Source: Syntrophomonas sp.
GTDB lineage: Bacteria; Bacillota; Syntrophomonadia; Syntrophomonadales; Syntrophomonadaceae
Assembly (NCBI GenBank): GCA_016841425.1
Contig: JAENZE010000007.1
Coordinates: 124,001-188,000, forward strand
Direction of reading: 5' to 3'
DNA: 64,000 nucleotides
Each line of letters opens with the position of its first letter. The first letter of the stretch is position 1. Shown piece after piece: positions 1-8,571 of the stretch. A program made the position numbers and the translations under genes. The notes beneath the pieces were generated by a model. It had not been told where the DNA came from. It was given only the letters and a program-made list of their open reading frames with translations, and did not search any database.

Positions 1-190
1 TTAAGGCAGCAGCATCAAAGGAACTTACCCCATCCGCCTGATGAATGGTATCAAGGATTTTGCGCTCCTCCACCCAGCTGTCCAGTGGAACGCCGGCAAT
101 GGCATCCCGGGCAATACCTTTCTTTTCTAAATCCGATATGGCCAGCTCCAGATGAAGGCTATAATTAAAGGCTCCTATTATAAACACCAT
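1..190 (-). CDS. hypothetical protein, N-terminal part only (runs off left edge)
   Basis: An open frame starts with ATG at 188-190 after a clear GGAGGTG ribosome site and is still open at base 1, giving about 63 residues. It begins MVFIIGAFNYSLHLELA and continues with an acidic, charged stretch (DSWVEERKILDTIHQADG). I do not recognise a characterised family; the pattern recalls small conserved hypothetical membrane proteins of clostridia, but the part that would hold the membrane segments is outside the window. It lies 10 bases after the 264-residue membrane protein and is probably the third gene of the same minus-strand operon. Confidence 0.6.
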   Translation of the reverse strand, partial: MVFIIGAFNYSLHLELAISDLEKKGIARDAIAGVPLDSWVEERKILDTIHQADGVSSFDAAAL

Positions 191-200
191 TTCACCTCCG

Positions 201-995
201 TTAATTAATGGAATTAACCAGTCTTGAGTGAAAGTTGGGCTGTTGATAATTGTCTCTTATAAACCTGGCCTGTTCCTGTTCGAATAATTTGTTATATTCT
301 ACGGTATTGACATAAGCATCGTAGATGGCAAAACCATAAAGGGAGGGAATAAACAGCAGCCAGTGAGGATCCAGGACCGCTGCGGCCTGGCTGAAAGCCC
401 CGGTAAAGGTATATTGAACAGCCTCCAGCAGGTGGGACAAATATACCAGACTGATAATCAAAGTCAGCACAAAAAAACTGGTAGGAATACGATGGGTATA
501 AAGGTGCCCCAATCCCGGTGAAAGCACTGAAAAGCCCACGGCAACCCAGGGTTGTCTTTTGTCCAGGAAAGCTATATCCAAGGACCCTATATCAGTCGGC
601 GGAACAGTAGAGTCCTCCCTGGTACCGAGGATGGCAAGCTTATTGATATCTATAGTAAGTGTATAGCTATTCCATATGCTGAATACCCATACTGCAAGAT
701 ACAACAAGGTCCACCTAATATCCATCACCTCTCGGGCTAAATCAAATTTACCCAGGAACGAATAAAAAATAGCCATATTAATATGGCTCTCGGTGTTAAT
801 TATCAGCTCCCAGATAATCAGCAGAAATCCCTTGATGTAGCTGCCCATAATAATATGTCCGGATCCCGGCAAAAGAGCCGACCAAACGGCGGTAACCCAG
901 GGGTTTCTTAAATGGATAAAATTAATGTTAATGGTGCTTATAGTTCCAACCGGACGACGCTGCTTGCGGATAGATACCGGCTGTTTACTTTCCAT
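201..995 (-). CDS. membrane protein with two repeated halves
   Basis: A protein of 264 residues, rich in hydrophobic segments, function unknown. Its two halves are visibly related: residues about 31-122 and 148-240 both open with a Pro-Trp-Val motif followed by S-x-L-x-PG-x-GH (ALLPGSGH in the first, VLSPGLGH in the second) and both end in an Asn-Lys-Leu segment (INKLA, YNKLF). Each half has about three hydrophobic stretches, so six in total is a reasonable guess. The PG-x-GH-x-Y type motif recalls small TM2-like or DUF5683-like membrane domains, but I would not assign either. The start overlaps the end of the upstream CBO0543-like gene by 11 bases, implying translational coupling. Confidence 0.75.
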   Translation of the reverse strand: MESKQPVSIRKQRRPVGTISTININFIHLRNPWVTAVWSALLPGSGHIIMGSYIKGFLLIIWELIINTESHINMAIFYSFLGKFDLAREVMDIRWTLLYLAVWVFSIWNSYTLTIDINKLAILGTREDSTVPPTDIGSLDIAFLDKRQPWVAVGFSVLSPGLGHLYTHRIPTSFFVLTLIISLVYLSHLLEAVQYTFTGAFSQAAAVLDPHWLLFIPSLYGFAIYDAYVNTVEYNKLFEQEQARFIRDNYQQPNFHSRLVNSIN

Positions 996-1596
996 GCGAG
1001 AACCTCCGGTAGCGGAAATCCTGACCTATAATTACCAGGCTTACCCATCTCATCGCGCTGGCCATTAGAATGAAGGTTATAAAAGACAGACCTAAATTCC
1101 ATCTGAGGGGTTCATACAGGTTAAGCCAAATAAGAATAGGATCTCCAATAAAGGCCAGGATTCCGCTTACTGTTATGTTGGCAATGGTAAAGGATTTCCA
1201 GTTATTATATTTCTGATAAATAAGCATAAAAACTACTGGAATAGTCACATAATCTATCGGGAAAAAGTTAGGTAAATATGCTACCAGCTTATCCGGATAC
1301 TGCCATAAACCTGTAAAGGCACCTGCTGTATCGAGAATTCCTGCTAAAATACTCATCGTGGTGCCAAAAAATGATATTTCCAGGAAACGATTACGGTCAG
1401 TATATCTCCACCATATCCATAAAGGGAAAATGGTCCAAAATATATTAAAGAAGAAGGTCCAGCGATGAATATCATGCATAAGCCAGTCCTTTATTTCAAG
1501 TCGATACAATTGATGCCTGGCTTCTGTGATAATTTTATAATCAGGTTCACTTATTAACCTGGAAGGCAAATGAAGTAACTTAAACAAGGCTTCCAT
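985..1596 (-). CDS. CBO0543-like integral membrane protein
   Basis: A 203-residue protein with a roughly 40-residue soluble N-terminus and then five hydrophobic segments. The arrangement of Trp-rich helices (PLWIWWRYTDR, GLWQYPDKL, NLYEPLRWN) resembles the CBO0543 family of Firmicute membrane proteins, which has no known function. It is the first gene of a three-gene minus-strand cluster and overlaps the next gene by 11 bases. A GGAGAAGCC-type ribosome site precedes the ATG. The family name is from memory of the sequence pattern and needs a profile search; that it is a real membrane protein gene is much more certain. Confidence 0.7.
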   Translation of the reverse strand: MEALFKLLHLPSRLISEPDYKIITEARHQLYRLEIKDWLMHDIHRWTFFFNIFWTIFPLWIWWRYTDRNRFLEISFFGTTMSILAGILDTAGAFTGLWQYPDKLVAYLPNFFPIDYVTIPVVFMLIYQKYNNWKSFTIANITVSGILAFIGDPILIWLNLYEPLRWNLGLSFITFILMASAMRWVSLVIIGQDFRYRRFSHGK

Positions 1597-1944
1597 AAGG
1601 CTTCTCCGTTCTTTTCACCCATCAATTGTTTTACTGTGATGTTAATTGAGGCAGTCTAGTTGCAATTTCTGACCATAAGCTGCTCTTTCGATACCGCTGG
1701 CAACAGGTAATTTGAAATATTACCCCAGCTTTAAATAGAATTGATATTTACTCTTCCAAAAGACCGGTAATCTCTATAGAATTAATTACTATGTACTAAT
1801 ATTCCCATCCGAAAAGTAATCATGCACCCGGGCCAGTCATAAATGCTGTCTTAATCCGATCAATAATTGCAGCGCAGCTCTTGTAAATAAGTGCATTCCA
1901 ATACGAACAATGTTAACATTATTTACACAAAACACCGCTAAAAT

Positions 1945-1980
1945 AGCAAAAAACCTGCCTTCATTACCAGGGCAGGTTTC
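1945..1980 (-). terminator. rho-independent terminator
   Basis: Stem AAACCTGCC (1951-1959) pairs with GGCAGGTTT (1971-1979). Read on the minus strand it is followed by a run of T. It lies about 90 bases after the end of the 281-residue gene. The rest of the 1597-2066 gap shows no gene. Confidence 0.8.
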
Positions 1981-2066
1981 CATAACTCTAGTAAAACAAT
2001 TGCCATAATATCGCTTGAGTCCACAGATTCTGCAGCTGTGCTTCTCTACCTTTACAAAAGTGCTAA

Positions 2067-2912
2067 TTAAAGAACTTCAGGCCGGTTATACTTTAAATCA
2101 GTCACCTCGAATTGAAACCAGCTGAAGTCCCCATTGGACAGTTTCCATATTAACTCGCCCCTGGCCGGTACACGAATTCCTTCGAATTCCTTATGTTCGA
2201 AAGCCTTAAAATGCCAGTCGTCCAGGGTGTATTTTCCGCCCTGTTCCCGGTACCTGGGAGCGGAAAAACTGACCACATCACCTTTCTGATCAAACTCAAA
2301 TATTCCTGCAGCAGTTACTCCCCGGTAACTAATGGTTGCCCGGACCAATTGTTCATTAACCTTTTCCCATTGGATATATTTATTTAAAGCAGCGGCAGGC
2401 TGGCTGACTATTTCAGCCAGGTACCTGACCAGGGACCCCTGGTTTATTTCACTGCCGGATGCATCAGATACCTTGAAGATAGACATGAATTTTATCAGCA
2501 TATTCCCTTGACCGTCAAAGTACTTGTCTCTTCCGGTGATATGAACCAGCGGGGCGGCCTTAATTCTTGCATACCATAAAAACCCGGGTTCGGCAAAATT
2601 AAAGTACTGCACAGCAGTAAAGGGCATCCATGCAGCTTCTGCTGCGGTTCTCATCTGGCCTTTCTGTTTCAGACAGGCCGTCTGAATCTTCTCTTTACCA
2701 ACCACTTTGGAAGACCTTAACCACTTCTGTACCGGGGCAGGCAAAGCAGCCAGATCTTCCTCACTAATTACTTCCCTATTTTCAAAACTGATGTCCCGGT
2801 ACAGCTGCTTAACTTCATTCTCAATCTGCCGTTTGAATAGATACCCGGCGCTTATCAGGATAGTGATTACAATCAAAAAAAGATCCAATAATATAAACAA
2901 AATGTATTCCAT
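2067..2912 (-). CDS. DUF6544-like membrane-anchored protein
   Basis: A 281-residue protein with one N-terminal hydrophobic segment (residues about 3-25) and a soluble domain. The soluble part has a Leu-Pro-x-Pro-Val-x-x-Trp-Leu motif near residue 58 and a strand-rich stretch with YFNFAEPGFLWYARI around residue 103. This agrees with the DUF6544 (DUF6920-related) pattern, a family with no established role that looks like a lipid-binding or lipocalin-like beta fold. The single membrane anchor would place the domain on one face of the membrane. It is transcribed alone, with its own terminator. Function unknown. Confidence 0.7.
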   Translation of the reverse strand: MEYILFILLDLFLIVITILISAGYLFKRQIENEVKQLYRDISFENREVISEEDLAALPAPVQKWLRSSKVVGKEKIQTACLKQKGQMRTAAEAAWMPFTAVQYFNFAEPGFLWYARIKAAPLVHITGRDKYFDGQGNMLIKFMSIFKVSDASGSEINQGSLVRYLAEIVSQPAAALNKYIQWEKVNEQLVRATISYRGVTAAGIFEFDQKGDVVSFSAPRYREQGGKYTLDDWHFKAFEHKEFEGIRVPARGELIWKLSNGDFSWFQFEVTDLKYNRPEVL

Positions 2913-3613
2913 CTAGTAAACACCCCTTTTTATAAGGTCGGAGAGTACCCCGCCTGCTACTTAATTATAATATATACATTTGATTTTAATAGTCTCTATT
3001 ACAATATGTCTGCTTCTTGTCTTAGATATACAGCAGACGGCACTCTATTACATTATCTTCTGCCGGGCAGTATGACTGGTTTATGTTTTTATGAGACGCA
3101 AATACAGGAACCGGGGGTTTCCCCCGGTTCCTGTACAGGTGATCAGATTATGTATCTCACTCGGTAATAATAAATTACTCAACTTTCGCACTTGTCCCGC
3201 TAGCGAGTTTTATGCTTTGTCTTAGCAAGGATGGTAAGGCGCTTAACAGCGTGCAAATAGCTGAATAACAAGCATTGCGTATTTAGGAAATATTTCTCCA
3301 TTTGCTAATCTAAGACCGGCTGACGGCGGGACAAAGCATAATGCTCGCCAGGCCAAGTAACCGTTATCATAATGTGAACTGGAGTAAATTATTTATTGTT
3401 TCTTCTCATTATGAGCCCGCTTGCGGTCCGTATGAGTCCGATTTCGCTGCTGATCGGTGATGCAGGTTGACCAGTTCAGGCCCCGCCTTCCTTATATGTG
3501 CTGCCAGCGGATCAATAGCCATCAGTCTAATGTAATAATAATCAGGTATAGTTACAAATGAGTTACAAGTTAAAGATAAATTTAATAGCACCGCTCGGGT
3601 AATCTGAATAAAT
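2913..3613. other. 700-base non-coding stretch with two inverted repeats
   Basis: No convincing gene. Two structures are visible. A perfect palindrome with 15-base arms and a 3-base loop lies at 3103-3135. A longer inverted repeat has arms at 3203-3221 and 3330-3348 (17 of 19 bases complementary) separated by 108 bases. A 60-codon minus-strand frame at 3409-3591 has no ribosome site or recognisable motif and I do not call it. Confidence 0.5.
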
Positions 3614-3640
3614 AAAAAACCTGCCCATATGGCAGGTTTT
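3614..3640 (-). terminator. rho-independent terminator of the HesB-like gene
   Basis: Stem AAAACCTGCC (3616-3625) and GGCAGGTTTT (3631-3640) enclose a 5-base loop and are followed on the minus strand by TTTTTTATTTATT. It is 33 bases past the stop of the HesB-like gene. Confidence 0.85.
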
Positions 3641-3672
3641 ACACATCTTAACCTTATCAGCTTGTCTTGTAA

Positions 3673-4002
3673 TTAGTCACAGGATGAACAGGAATCACAG
3701 CCCCCACTAAATGCTGGCTGTTTTTCTCCCTTCAACTGCAGGAATACCTGGGGACCACTTCTAATCGAAGTAAGGACGAAAGGTCCAAACTGATTAAAAA
3801 TATCATTTTCTACGGCAAATCTGATACCGTCATGTTCTTCTACCTGGTCACCTTCTGCTGGTCCATCCAGAACCAGATTAAATGTCATGCCCCCTCAGCC
3901 AATCCTGGCTGTAATCCGCAGATCGTTGGTGTTTATGTTTTGTTCTTTCATCACCTGTTTTAAATCCTCGATGGTTGACGATTCAGTCTTAATAATTTCC
4001 AT
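3673..4002 (-). CDS. HesB/IscA-like selenoprotein with in-frame UGA (Sec36)
   Basis: Read from ATG at 4000-4002, preceded by TAAGGAGTG at good spacing, the frame runs 35 codons to a TGA at 3895-3897 and then continues in the same frame to TAA at 3673-3675, 109 residues in all. The first part ends DLRITARIG; after the UGA comes GGMTFNLVLDGP. Together they align with the A-type Fe-S carrier motif in which IscA has a conserved Cys followed by SG (GLRLGVRTSGCSG in E. coli IscA), so the UGA sits exactly at the first conserved cysteine. The C-terminus is Cys-rich (GGCDSCSSCD) where IscA has its CGCG motif. HesB-like selenoproteins are known from bacterial selenoproteome surveys. A SECIS-like hairpin follows the UGA. 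The ATG at 3886 after the UGA lacks the first motif and is unlikely to be the true start. Likely role: Fe-S or redox protein, precise function unknown. Confidence 0.85.
3858..3876 (-). promoter_or_regulatory. bacterial SECIS-like hairpin
   Basis: On the transcript the element begins 19 bases past the UGA codon and reads CUGGU-U-CU-GGAU-GG-ACCAG: a 5-bp stem, an unpaired U on the 5' side, two more pairs (C-G and U-G) and a GGAU tetraloop. The E. coli fdhF element has the same layout (bulged U, apical loop opening with GG). The loop starts 27 bases after UGA, inside the window usually accepted for bacterial SECIS. Confidence 0.75.
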
Positions 4003-4444
4003 ATTTATCACTCCTTATGGTTGTTTAACTATGACAACATAACTTTATGCTTATATCTTCAAATGGTACAAGCAATTCCTCAATATCATCACACACAACT
4101 TTATTAAAATTCCACCACTAAATTCTAACATGCTTTCTGCTAATAAATAAGGTCCTAAAAAACATTTACCCCAAAATAGATATTGATATAATCTGATTTA
4201 CATTCTAACTGCGATACGAAGCTGTACTTCAGGAGTTGCGCTCCGATAAACTTTATAACCCTTAAGATTAATATTAGCTCTACAGATTTATATTATACTT
4301 ATGAGAAATAGAATGATAAATGGGCTTTGATGTTCTTCCTTGCCTTTATTCGCTAATCCGATTGTCAAAATAATTAATATAGGGGGACTTTTATAGTTTT
4401 AGCGTGTCTGGTTTAGGTATTATGATCTTGGTAATCCGGCCTTA
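4003..4444. other. intergenic stretch, nothing recognised
   Basis: About 440 AT-rich bases between the HesB-like gene and the crotonase. I see no gene, RNA or clear promoter on either strand. Promoters for the leftward HesB-like gene must lie at the left end of this gap. Confidence 0.4.
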
Positions 4445-5224
4445 TTATCGGCCCCTAAACTGCGGGTTACGCTTCTCCATAAAAGCATCTATGGCTTCTT
4501 TTAGGTCCTCGGTTCCACAACAAAATGTGGATTGAGCCTGTTCAAAAAGCAATCCGGCTGCTACACTGCTTTCATCGGCTAGATTTATTCCTTTCTTGGC
4601 AAAGTTTATAGCTGCAGGTGGGAGCGAAACCATCTTGTGGGCCAATTTCAATGCACGTTCCATCAGCTTTTCCCTGGGCACAACAATTTCAACTAACCCA
4701 ATGCGCAATGCTTCTGCAGCATCAATTTCTTCACACCCTATTATCAAACGTTTGGCCTGGCCGGAACCTACCAATTTGGTCAGACGGGTAGTTCCCCCCA
4801 TATCCGGCGAAAGGGCAAAACGCACCTCAGGTATGGCCAGCCGGGAATCTTCTGCTGCAATCCTGATATCACACCCCAAAATGAGCTCTACTCCAGATCC
4901 ATAACAAATCCCATGGATTGCCGCAATTACGGGTATGGGCCACTCCTGCCAGCGACTATAGAGTTTTTGCAGCCAGGTGAGATTTTCTAATACGTACTCC
5001 GAACTGGCCAATCTCAACATTTTAAGGTCAATACCAGCTGAAAAATGATCACCATTAGCATTGATAACTACCGATCGGATAGATTTATCCTTTTCAATAT
5101 ATTGCTGAATTTCTTCCAACGCTTCAAGCAATTCCGGGTTAACCGTGTTTAACGCTTCCGGTCGATTCAAGGTGACTATTCCTACGCTATCCTCTCTTGA
5201 AAACAATAAAGTATCATTTTGCAT
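4445..5224 (-). CDS. enoyl-CoA hydratase/isomerase family protein (crotonase)
   Basis: A 259-residue crotonase. The CoA-binding and oxyanion-hole signatures are present: SAGIDLKML near residue 65 and GICYGSGVELILGCDIR near residues 104-120, followed by PEVRFALSPDMGG. It ends with the usual AFMEKRNPQF tail. Enzymes of this size hydrate or isomerise enoyl-CoA esters in the cytoplasm. The ATG at 5222-5224 follows GGGAGG at normal spacing; an earlier in-frame TTG is less likely. It is the last gene of the minus-strand acyl-CoA block, 263 bases after the acyl-CoA dehydrogenase, so it may have its own promoter. Exact substrate cannot be told from sequence. Confidence 0.85.
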   Translation of the reverse strand: MQNDTLLFSREDSVGIVTLNRPEALNTVNPELLEALEEIQQYIEKDKSIRSVVINANGDHFSAGIDLKMLRLASSEYVLENLTWLQKLYSRWQEWPIPVIAAIHGICYGSGVELILGCDIRIAAEDSRLAIPEVRFALSPDMGGTTRLTKLVGSGQAKRLIIGCEEIDAAEALRIGLVEIVVPREKLMERALKLAHKMVSLPPAAINFAKKGINLADESSVAAGLLFEQAQSTFCCGTEDLKEAIDAFMEKRNPQFRGR

Positions 5225-5487
5225 CTTTTCATAACCTCCCAAATAATAGTTGTATTTTGGAAACTACTCCTGCTATGACTTACAGCCTGACCTTTGCAGC
5301 ATTAAACCCAGCCCTCATATATTTGTTCCAAATATATGAAGGCTGGTTGACTGGAAATTCAATGGTATCTCGACATATCAAAAAACATCACCTAACCCCG
5401 GTTTCCTTAAAAGTTAAAAGCATAATATAATTTCACTTGTTTGCATCACAAGTCACGGATTGTTTTTGACAACTATAGCTACCGAGT

Positions 5488-7305
5488 TCAATTAGGCTGT
5501 AAATACTTGGAGTCCATTTCTACTGTTATGATATCATTACTCATCAGTCTCCTGGAAAGACCATAAATCTTGTTAAGTTCATAACTGAAGAAAAATCTGC
5601 AGGTGTATAGTTTGCCATGATAAAAAATCTCGTCGCTTTTAAGCATGTCCTCATGGTTATCAAGAGCCTTCTGGGCAGTAATTCCTTGAAGCAGCCATTG
5701 CCACGCTATAGTGATAATACCGAACATCTCCAAATACAAAACTGAGTCGGCCAGGAATTCTTCCGTCTTACCCTGCCCGGCCAAACCGGCCAGATATTTG
5801 GTGACCCGGTCCAGTTCCTGCATGGCATCAATGAGTTCATCTGCCCTTGGTTTTAAGTTATCAAAGACCTGGGCCTCATCTAGAGTCTTGTTTACCTCTA
5901 GAATAAATAGGCTCAGAGCTTTTCCGTTTTTCATGCTTACCTTTTTACCCAGCAAATCCTGACCTTGTATACAGGTGGTTCCTTCATGTATCGCATCAAT
6001 ACGTATATCCCTGAAATACTGCTCAACTGGGAAGTCCTGGCAATAGCCATATCCACCCAGGCACTGGATGGCAGCACTGGTGGCAAGAATGCCTGCTTCT
6101 GATGGATAAGTCTTGACAACTGGAACCAGCAATTCTACCAGCAGGGCGTATTTTTCCTTTTCCTCTTCACCGGGCAAAACCTTCTGCAGATCCAGGTATT
6201 TGGCAACCTGCAGGCATATTGACAGCCCGCCCTCGGTAATTGATTTCTGCATCAGCAGCATACGCTTCACATCGGCGTGTTCAATTATGGGAATCATCGG
6301 TGAATTAGGGTCTTTCTCAGCAGGCTTTCTTCCCTGGAGGCGCTGGCTGACATACTCAAGGGCAGCGTAATAGGCGGCAGTGGCTTTACCTACGGCTCCA
6401 ATTCCTACATTTATACGTTCTTCATTCATCATATGAAACATATAGGCCAGACCCATACCTGGCTTGCCTACCAGATAGCCGCGGCAATCATTGCTCTCTC
6501 CCATGCTTAGCTGGCCAATGGGACTGCCTTTATAACCCAGTTTGTGTTCAATCCCATCACAGCTGATATCATTAAACTCCAGGTTTTCACTATCATCGAC
6601 CCGGTATTTCGGTACCACAAACAGTGATATTCCTTTAACCCCTTTAGGTGCTCCTTTAATTCTGGCCAGTAACATGTGCACGGTGTTCTCACAGGCACTG
6701 GTATCTGCTGCCGATATAAATATCTTCTTGCCTTTAATCAGATAATAACCTTTATCGCTTTCTTCCGCACTGGCAGCAATATCACCCAGAGAACTGCCCA
6801 CATCAGGTTCGGTCAGAGCCATGGTACCCTGCCACTCTGCTGTACATAATTTGGTCAGATATTTGTTCTTCAGGTCCTCTGAAGCAAAAGTTTTCATGAT
6901 ATTAGCTGCTCCTGCAGTAAGCATTTCATAAGCACTAAGCGAATAGTTAGAGGCTGTAAACAAAAATCCATAAACAAATTTAATAATATTAGGAATCTGC
7001 TGCCCTTCTAATTCGTAATCCCAGTCCGCATTAATCCATCCGCCTTGACCTATTTCATCCAAAAAGATTCTGACCGCAGGATGCACCTTGGCCTGTCCAT
7101 CTTCATAGCGAGGCGGATTCTTGTCCATTTCCTGAAGTACGGGATAACACAAGTCTGTTCCCATTTTCCAGGCAGTATCAATTATCATATTGAAGGTATC
7201 CATACTGTGGTCCTGGTAATATTCATATTCTGTAAGTGATTCAACCTGGAATACTTCTTCCAGCAAGAATTTAATGTCTCTCCTGTTTGCATAACGATCT
7301 GCCAA
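5488..7305 (-). CDS. acyl-CoA dehydrogenase, large type
   Basis: A 605-residue FAD acyl-CoA dehydrogenase of the long form that carries an extra C-terminal helical domain (residues about 460-590). Seen: ALTEPDVGSSLGD in the middle domain (flavin and substrate contact), MNEERINVGIGAVGKA, GGYGYCQDFPVEQYFRD, and IHEGTTCIQGQDLLG, the region holding the catalytic base in this family. The gene begins with TTG after AAAGGACG; its paralogue at 14041-15897 begins with ATG at the matching place and shares the early RDIKFxL motif, which supports this start. It should introduce the alpha,beta double bond into an acyl-CoA, passing electrons to ETF. Neighbours are an alcohol dehydrogenase upstream and a crotonase downstream. 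Confidence 0.92.
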   Translation of the reverse strand: MADRYANRRDIKFLLEEVFQVESLTEYEYYQDHSMDTFNMIIDTAWKMGTDLCYPVLQEMDKNPPRYEDGQAKVHPAVRIFLDEIGQGGWINADWDYELEGQQIPNIIKFVYGFLFTASNYSLSAYEMLTAGAANIMKTFASEDLKNKYLTKLCTAEWQGTMALTEPDVGSSLGDIAASAEESDKGYYLIKGKKIFISAADTSACENTVHMLLARIKGAPKGVKGISLFVVPKYRVDDSENLEFNDISCDGIEHKLGYKGSPIGQLSMGESNDCRGYLVGKPGMGLAYMFHMMNEERINVGIGAVGKATAAYYAALEYVSQRLQGRKPAEKDPNSPMIPIIEHADVKRMLLMQKSITEGGLSICLQVAKYLDLQKVLPGEEEKEKYALLVELLVPVVKTYPSEAGILATSAAIQCLGGYGYCQDFPVEQYFRDIRIDAIHEGTTCIQGQDLLGKKVSMKNGKALSLFILEVNKTLDEAQVFDNLKPRADELIDAMQELDRVTKYLAGLAGQGKTEEFLADSVLYLEMFGIITIAWQWLLQGITAQKALDNHEDMLKSDEIFYHGKLYTCRFFFSYELNKIYGLSRRLMSNDIITVEMDSKYLQPN

Positions 7306-7405
7306 GTGAGCACGTCCTTTCTTTACTATTAGTTAACAATGTTCCCTTGAGAGTTTAAAGAAGAAATTAGCCTCGTGACTGCTAGCTTTGTCCTGTACAT
7401 GCACA

Positions 7406-8470
7406 CTATCTTTCATAAGGTGTAATTAGATACTTAATGCATCCGTCTTTATTACCACCAAAAGTATCCATGGCCTTTAAAATATCATTTAAGGGACTGC
7501 TATGAGTTTGCATAAAACTGGTATTTATTTGACCTGACTTAATCAGATCCAGCATTATATCCAGGCCATCACATTTCTGGATTCCGGTTCTCAGCTGAAT
7601 ATTCCTATAGGTCATAAAATGTATCGGAACTTCAATGGGTTTAGGAAAAATAGCTACAGTAGCAACAATTCCATAATGTCCGGTTGAACGTATTGCCGCA
7701 TTAATGGTATTTGCTGCCCCGGCAGTATCTATAGCTGCATTGGCCCCATGCCCGCCAGTTATATCCCGTATTTTTTTGATCACATCTCCATCATTGGCAT
7801 TTATAATGTAATCGGCCAGTCCCTCCTTAAAAAGGGTATCTAACCTATACTGCAGCAAGTCAACGGCAATAACTGTTTTTGCTTTAAAAACCTTTTTAGC
7901 CAGCAGACATGCGCACATTCCCACCGGTCCAACCCCAAAGACGCTTACAGTATCACCCTTTTTTACTTCCGCGTTGCTTACCCCGTACCACGCAGTACCA
8001 AGCATATCAGCCAGCAGTATTACCTCTTCTTCCTTTAGACCTTCCGGGATTGGTATCAATACCTGAGAAGCATACGGAATCCGGATATATTCAGCCAGAG
8101 CGCCATCAATACCCTTGACAGTTCCAAAAACCCCGCCATTTTCGCAATAGCTAATATATCCCTTTTGGCACATGGTGCACTTACCGCAAAATATCGCCGA
8201 TATACAGTGAACCCGGTCTCCCACCTGGTAGCCTTGCACTGCTGTGCCCATTTCCACGATTTCTCCGCAAAACTCATGCCCTAAAATACTCGGTGGCTGG
8301 ACAAAAGGCATATGTCCTACTGCCAGATGAACATCAGAAGTACATGGTGTTGCCAGAGTTACTTTCAGAATAACGTCTTCCGGATGCTCTATTTGTGGTA
8401 TGGCTACATCATCAAGACTTAGCTGGTTGGGACCATGGTAGACGAGTGCTTTCATGGTGTTATTTTCCAT
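7406..8470 (-). CDS. zinc-dependent medium-chain alcohol dehydrogenase
   Basis: A 354-residue MDR-family enzyme. Catalytic-zinc ligands are visible as CTSD (residue about 43) and the GHEFCGE segment (His and Glu near 65-66). The structural-zinc Cys cluster is CGKCTMCQKGYISYC near 95-109. The cofactor fold shows VFGVGPVGMCA. It is closest in pattern to bacterial secondary-alcohol, butanediol or sorbitol dehydrogenases. Lying directly after the FadH-type reductase and close to the 4-hydroxybutyryl-CoA dehydratase, it could oxidise a hydroxy acid or reduce a semialdehyde, for example 4-hydroxybutyrate and succinate semialdehyde, but this is inference. GGGAGGT precedes the ATG. Confidence 0.9.
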   Translation of the reverse strand: MENNTMKALVYHGPNQLSLDDVAIPQIEHPEDVILKVTLATPCTSDVHLAVGHMPFVQPPSILGHEFCGEIVEMGTAVQGYQVGDRVHCISAIFCGKCTMCQKGYISYCENGGVFGTVKGIDGALAEYIRIPYASQVLIPIPEGLKEEEVILLADMLGTAWYGVSNAEVKKGDTVSVFGVGPVGMCACLLAKKVFKAKTVIAVDLLQYRLDTLFKEGLADYIINANDGDVIKKIRDITGGHGANAAIDTAGAANTINAAIRSTGHYGIVATVAIFPKPIEVPIHFMTYRNIQLRTGIQKCDGLDIMLDLIKSGQINTSFMQTHSSPLNDILKAMDTFGGNKDGCIKYLITPYER

Positions 8471-8571
8471 AGATTAATACCTCCCAAACTATAACTCTTT
8501 AATTTGACCTGCCCTGCCCACCCTGGCTCACAAACAAAAAATTCTACTCATAGCTGGGTGGGTATCCGAAA

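Noticed and set aside
3409-3591. Minus-strand open frame of 60 codons
   Set aside because: No ribosome site, no recognisable motif and no conserved composition; it lies in a repeat-rich gap.
5297-5315. Weak sigma-54 match upstream of the first crotonase gene
   Set aside because: GG-N10-GC spacing is present but the -24 element matches only four of six bases; I did not call it.
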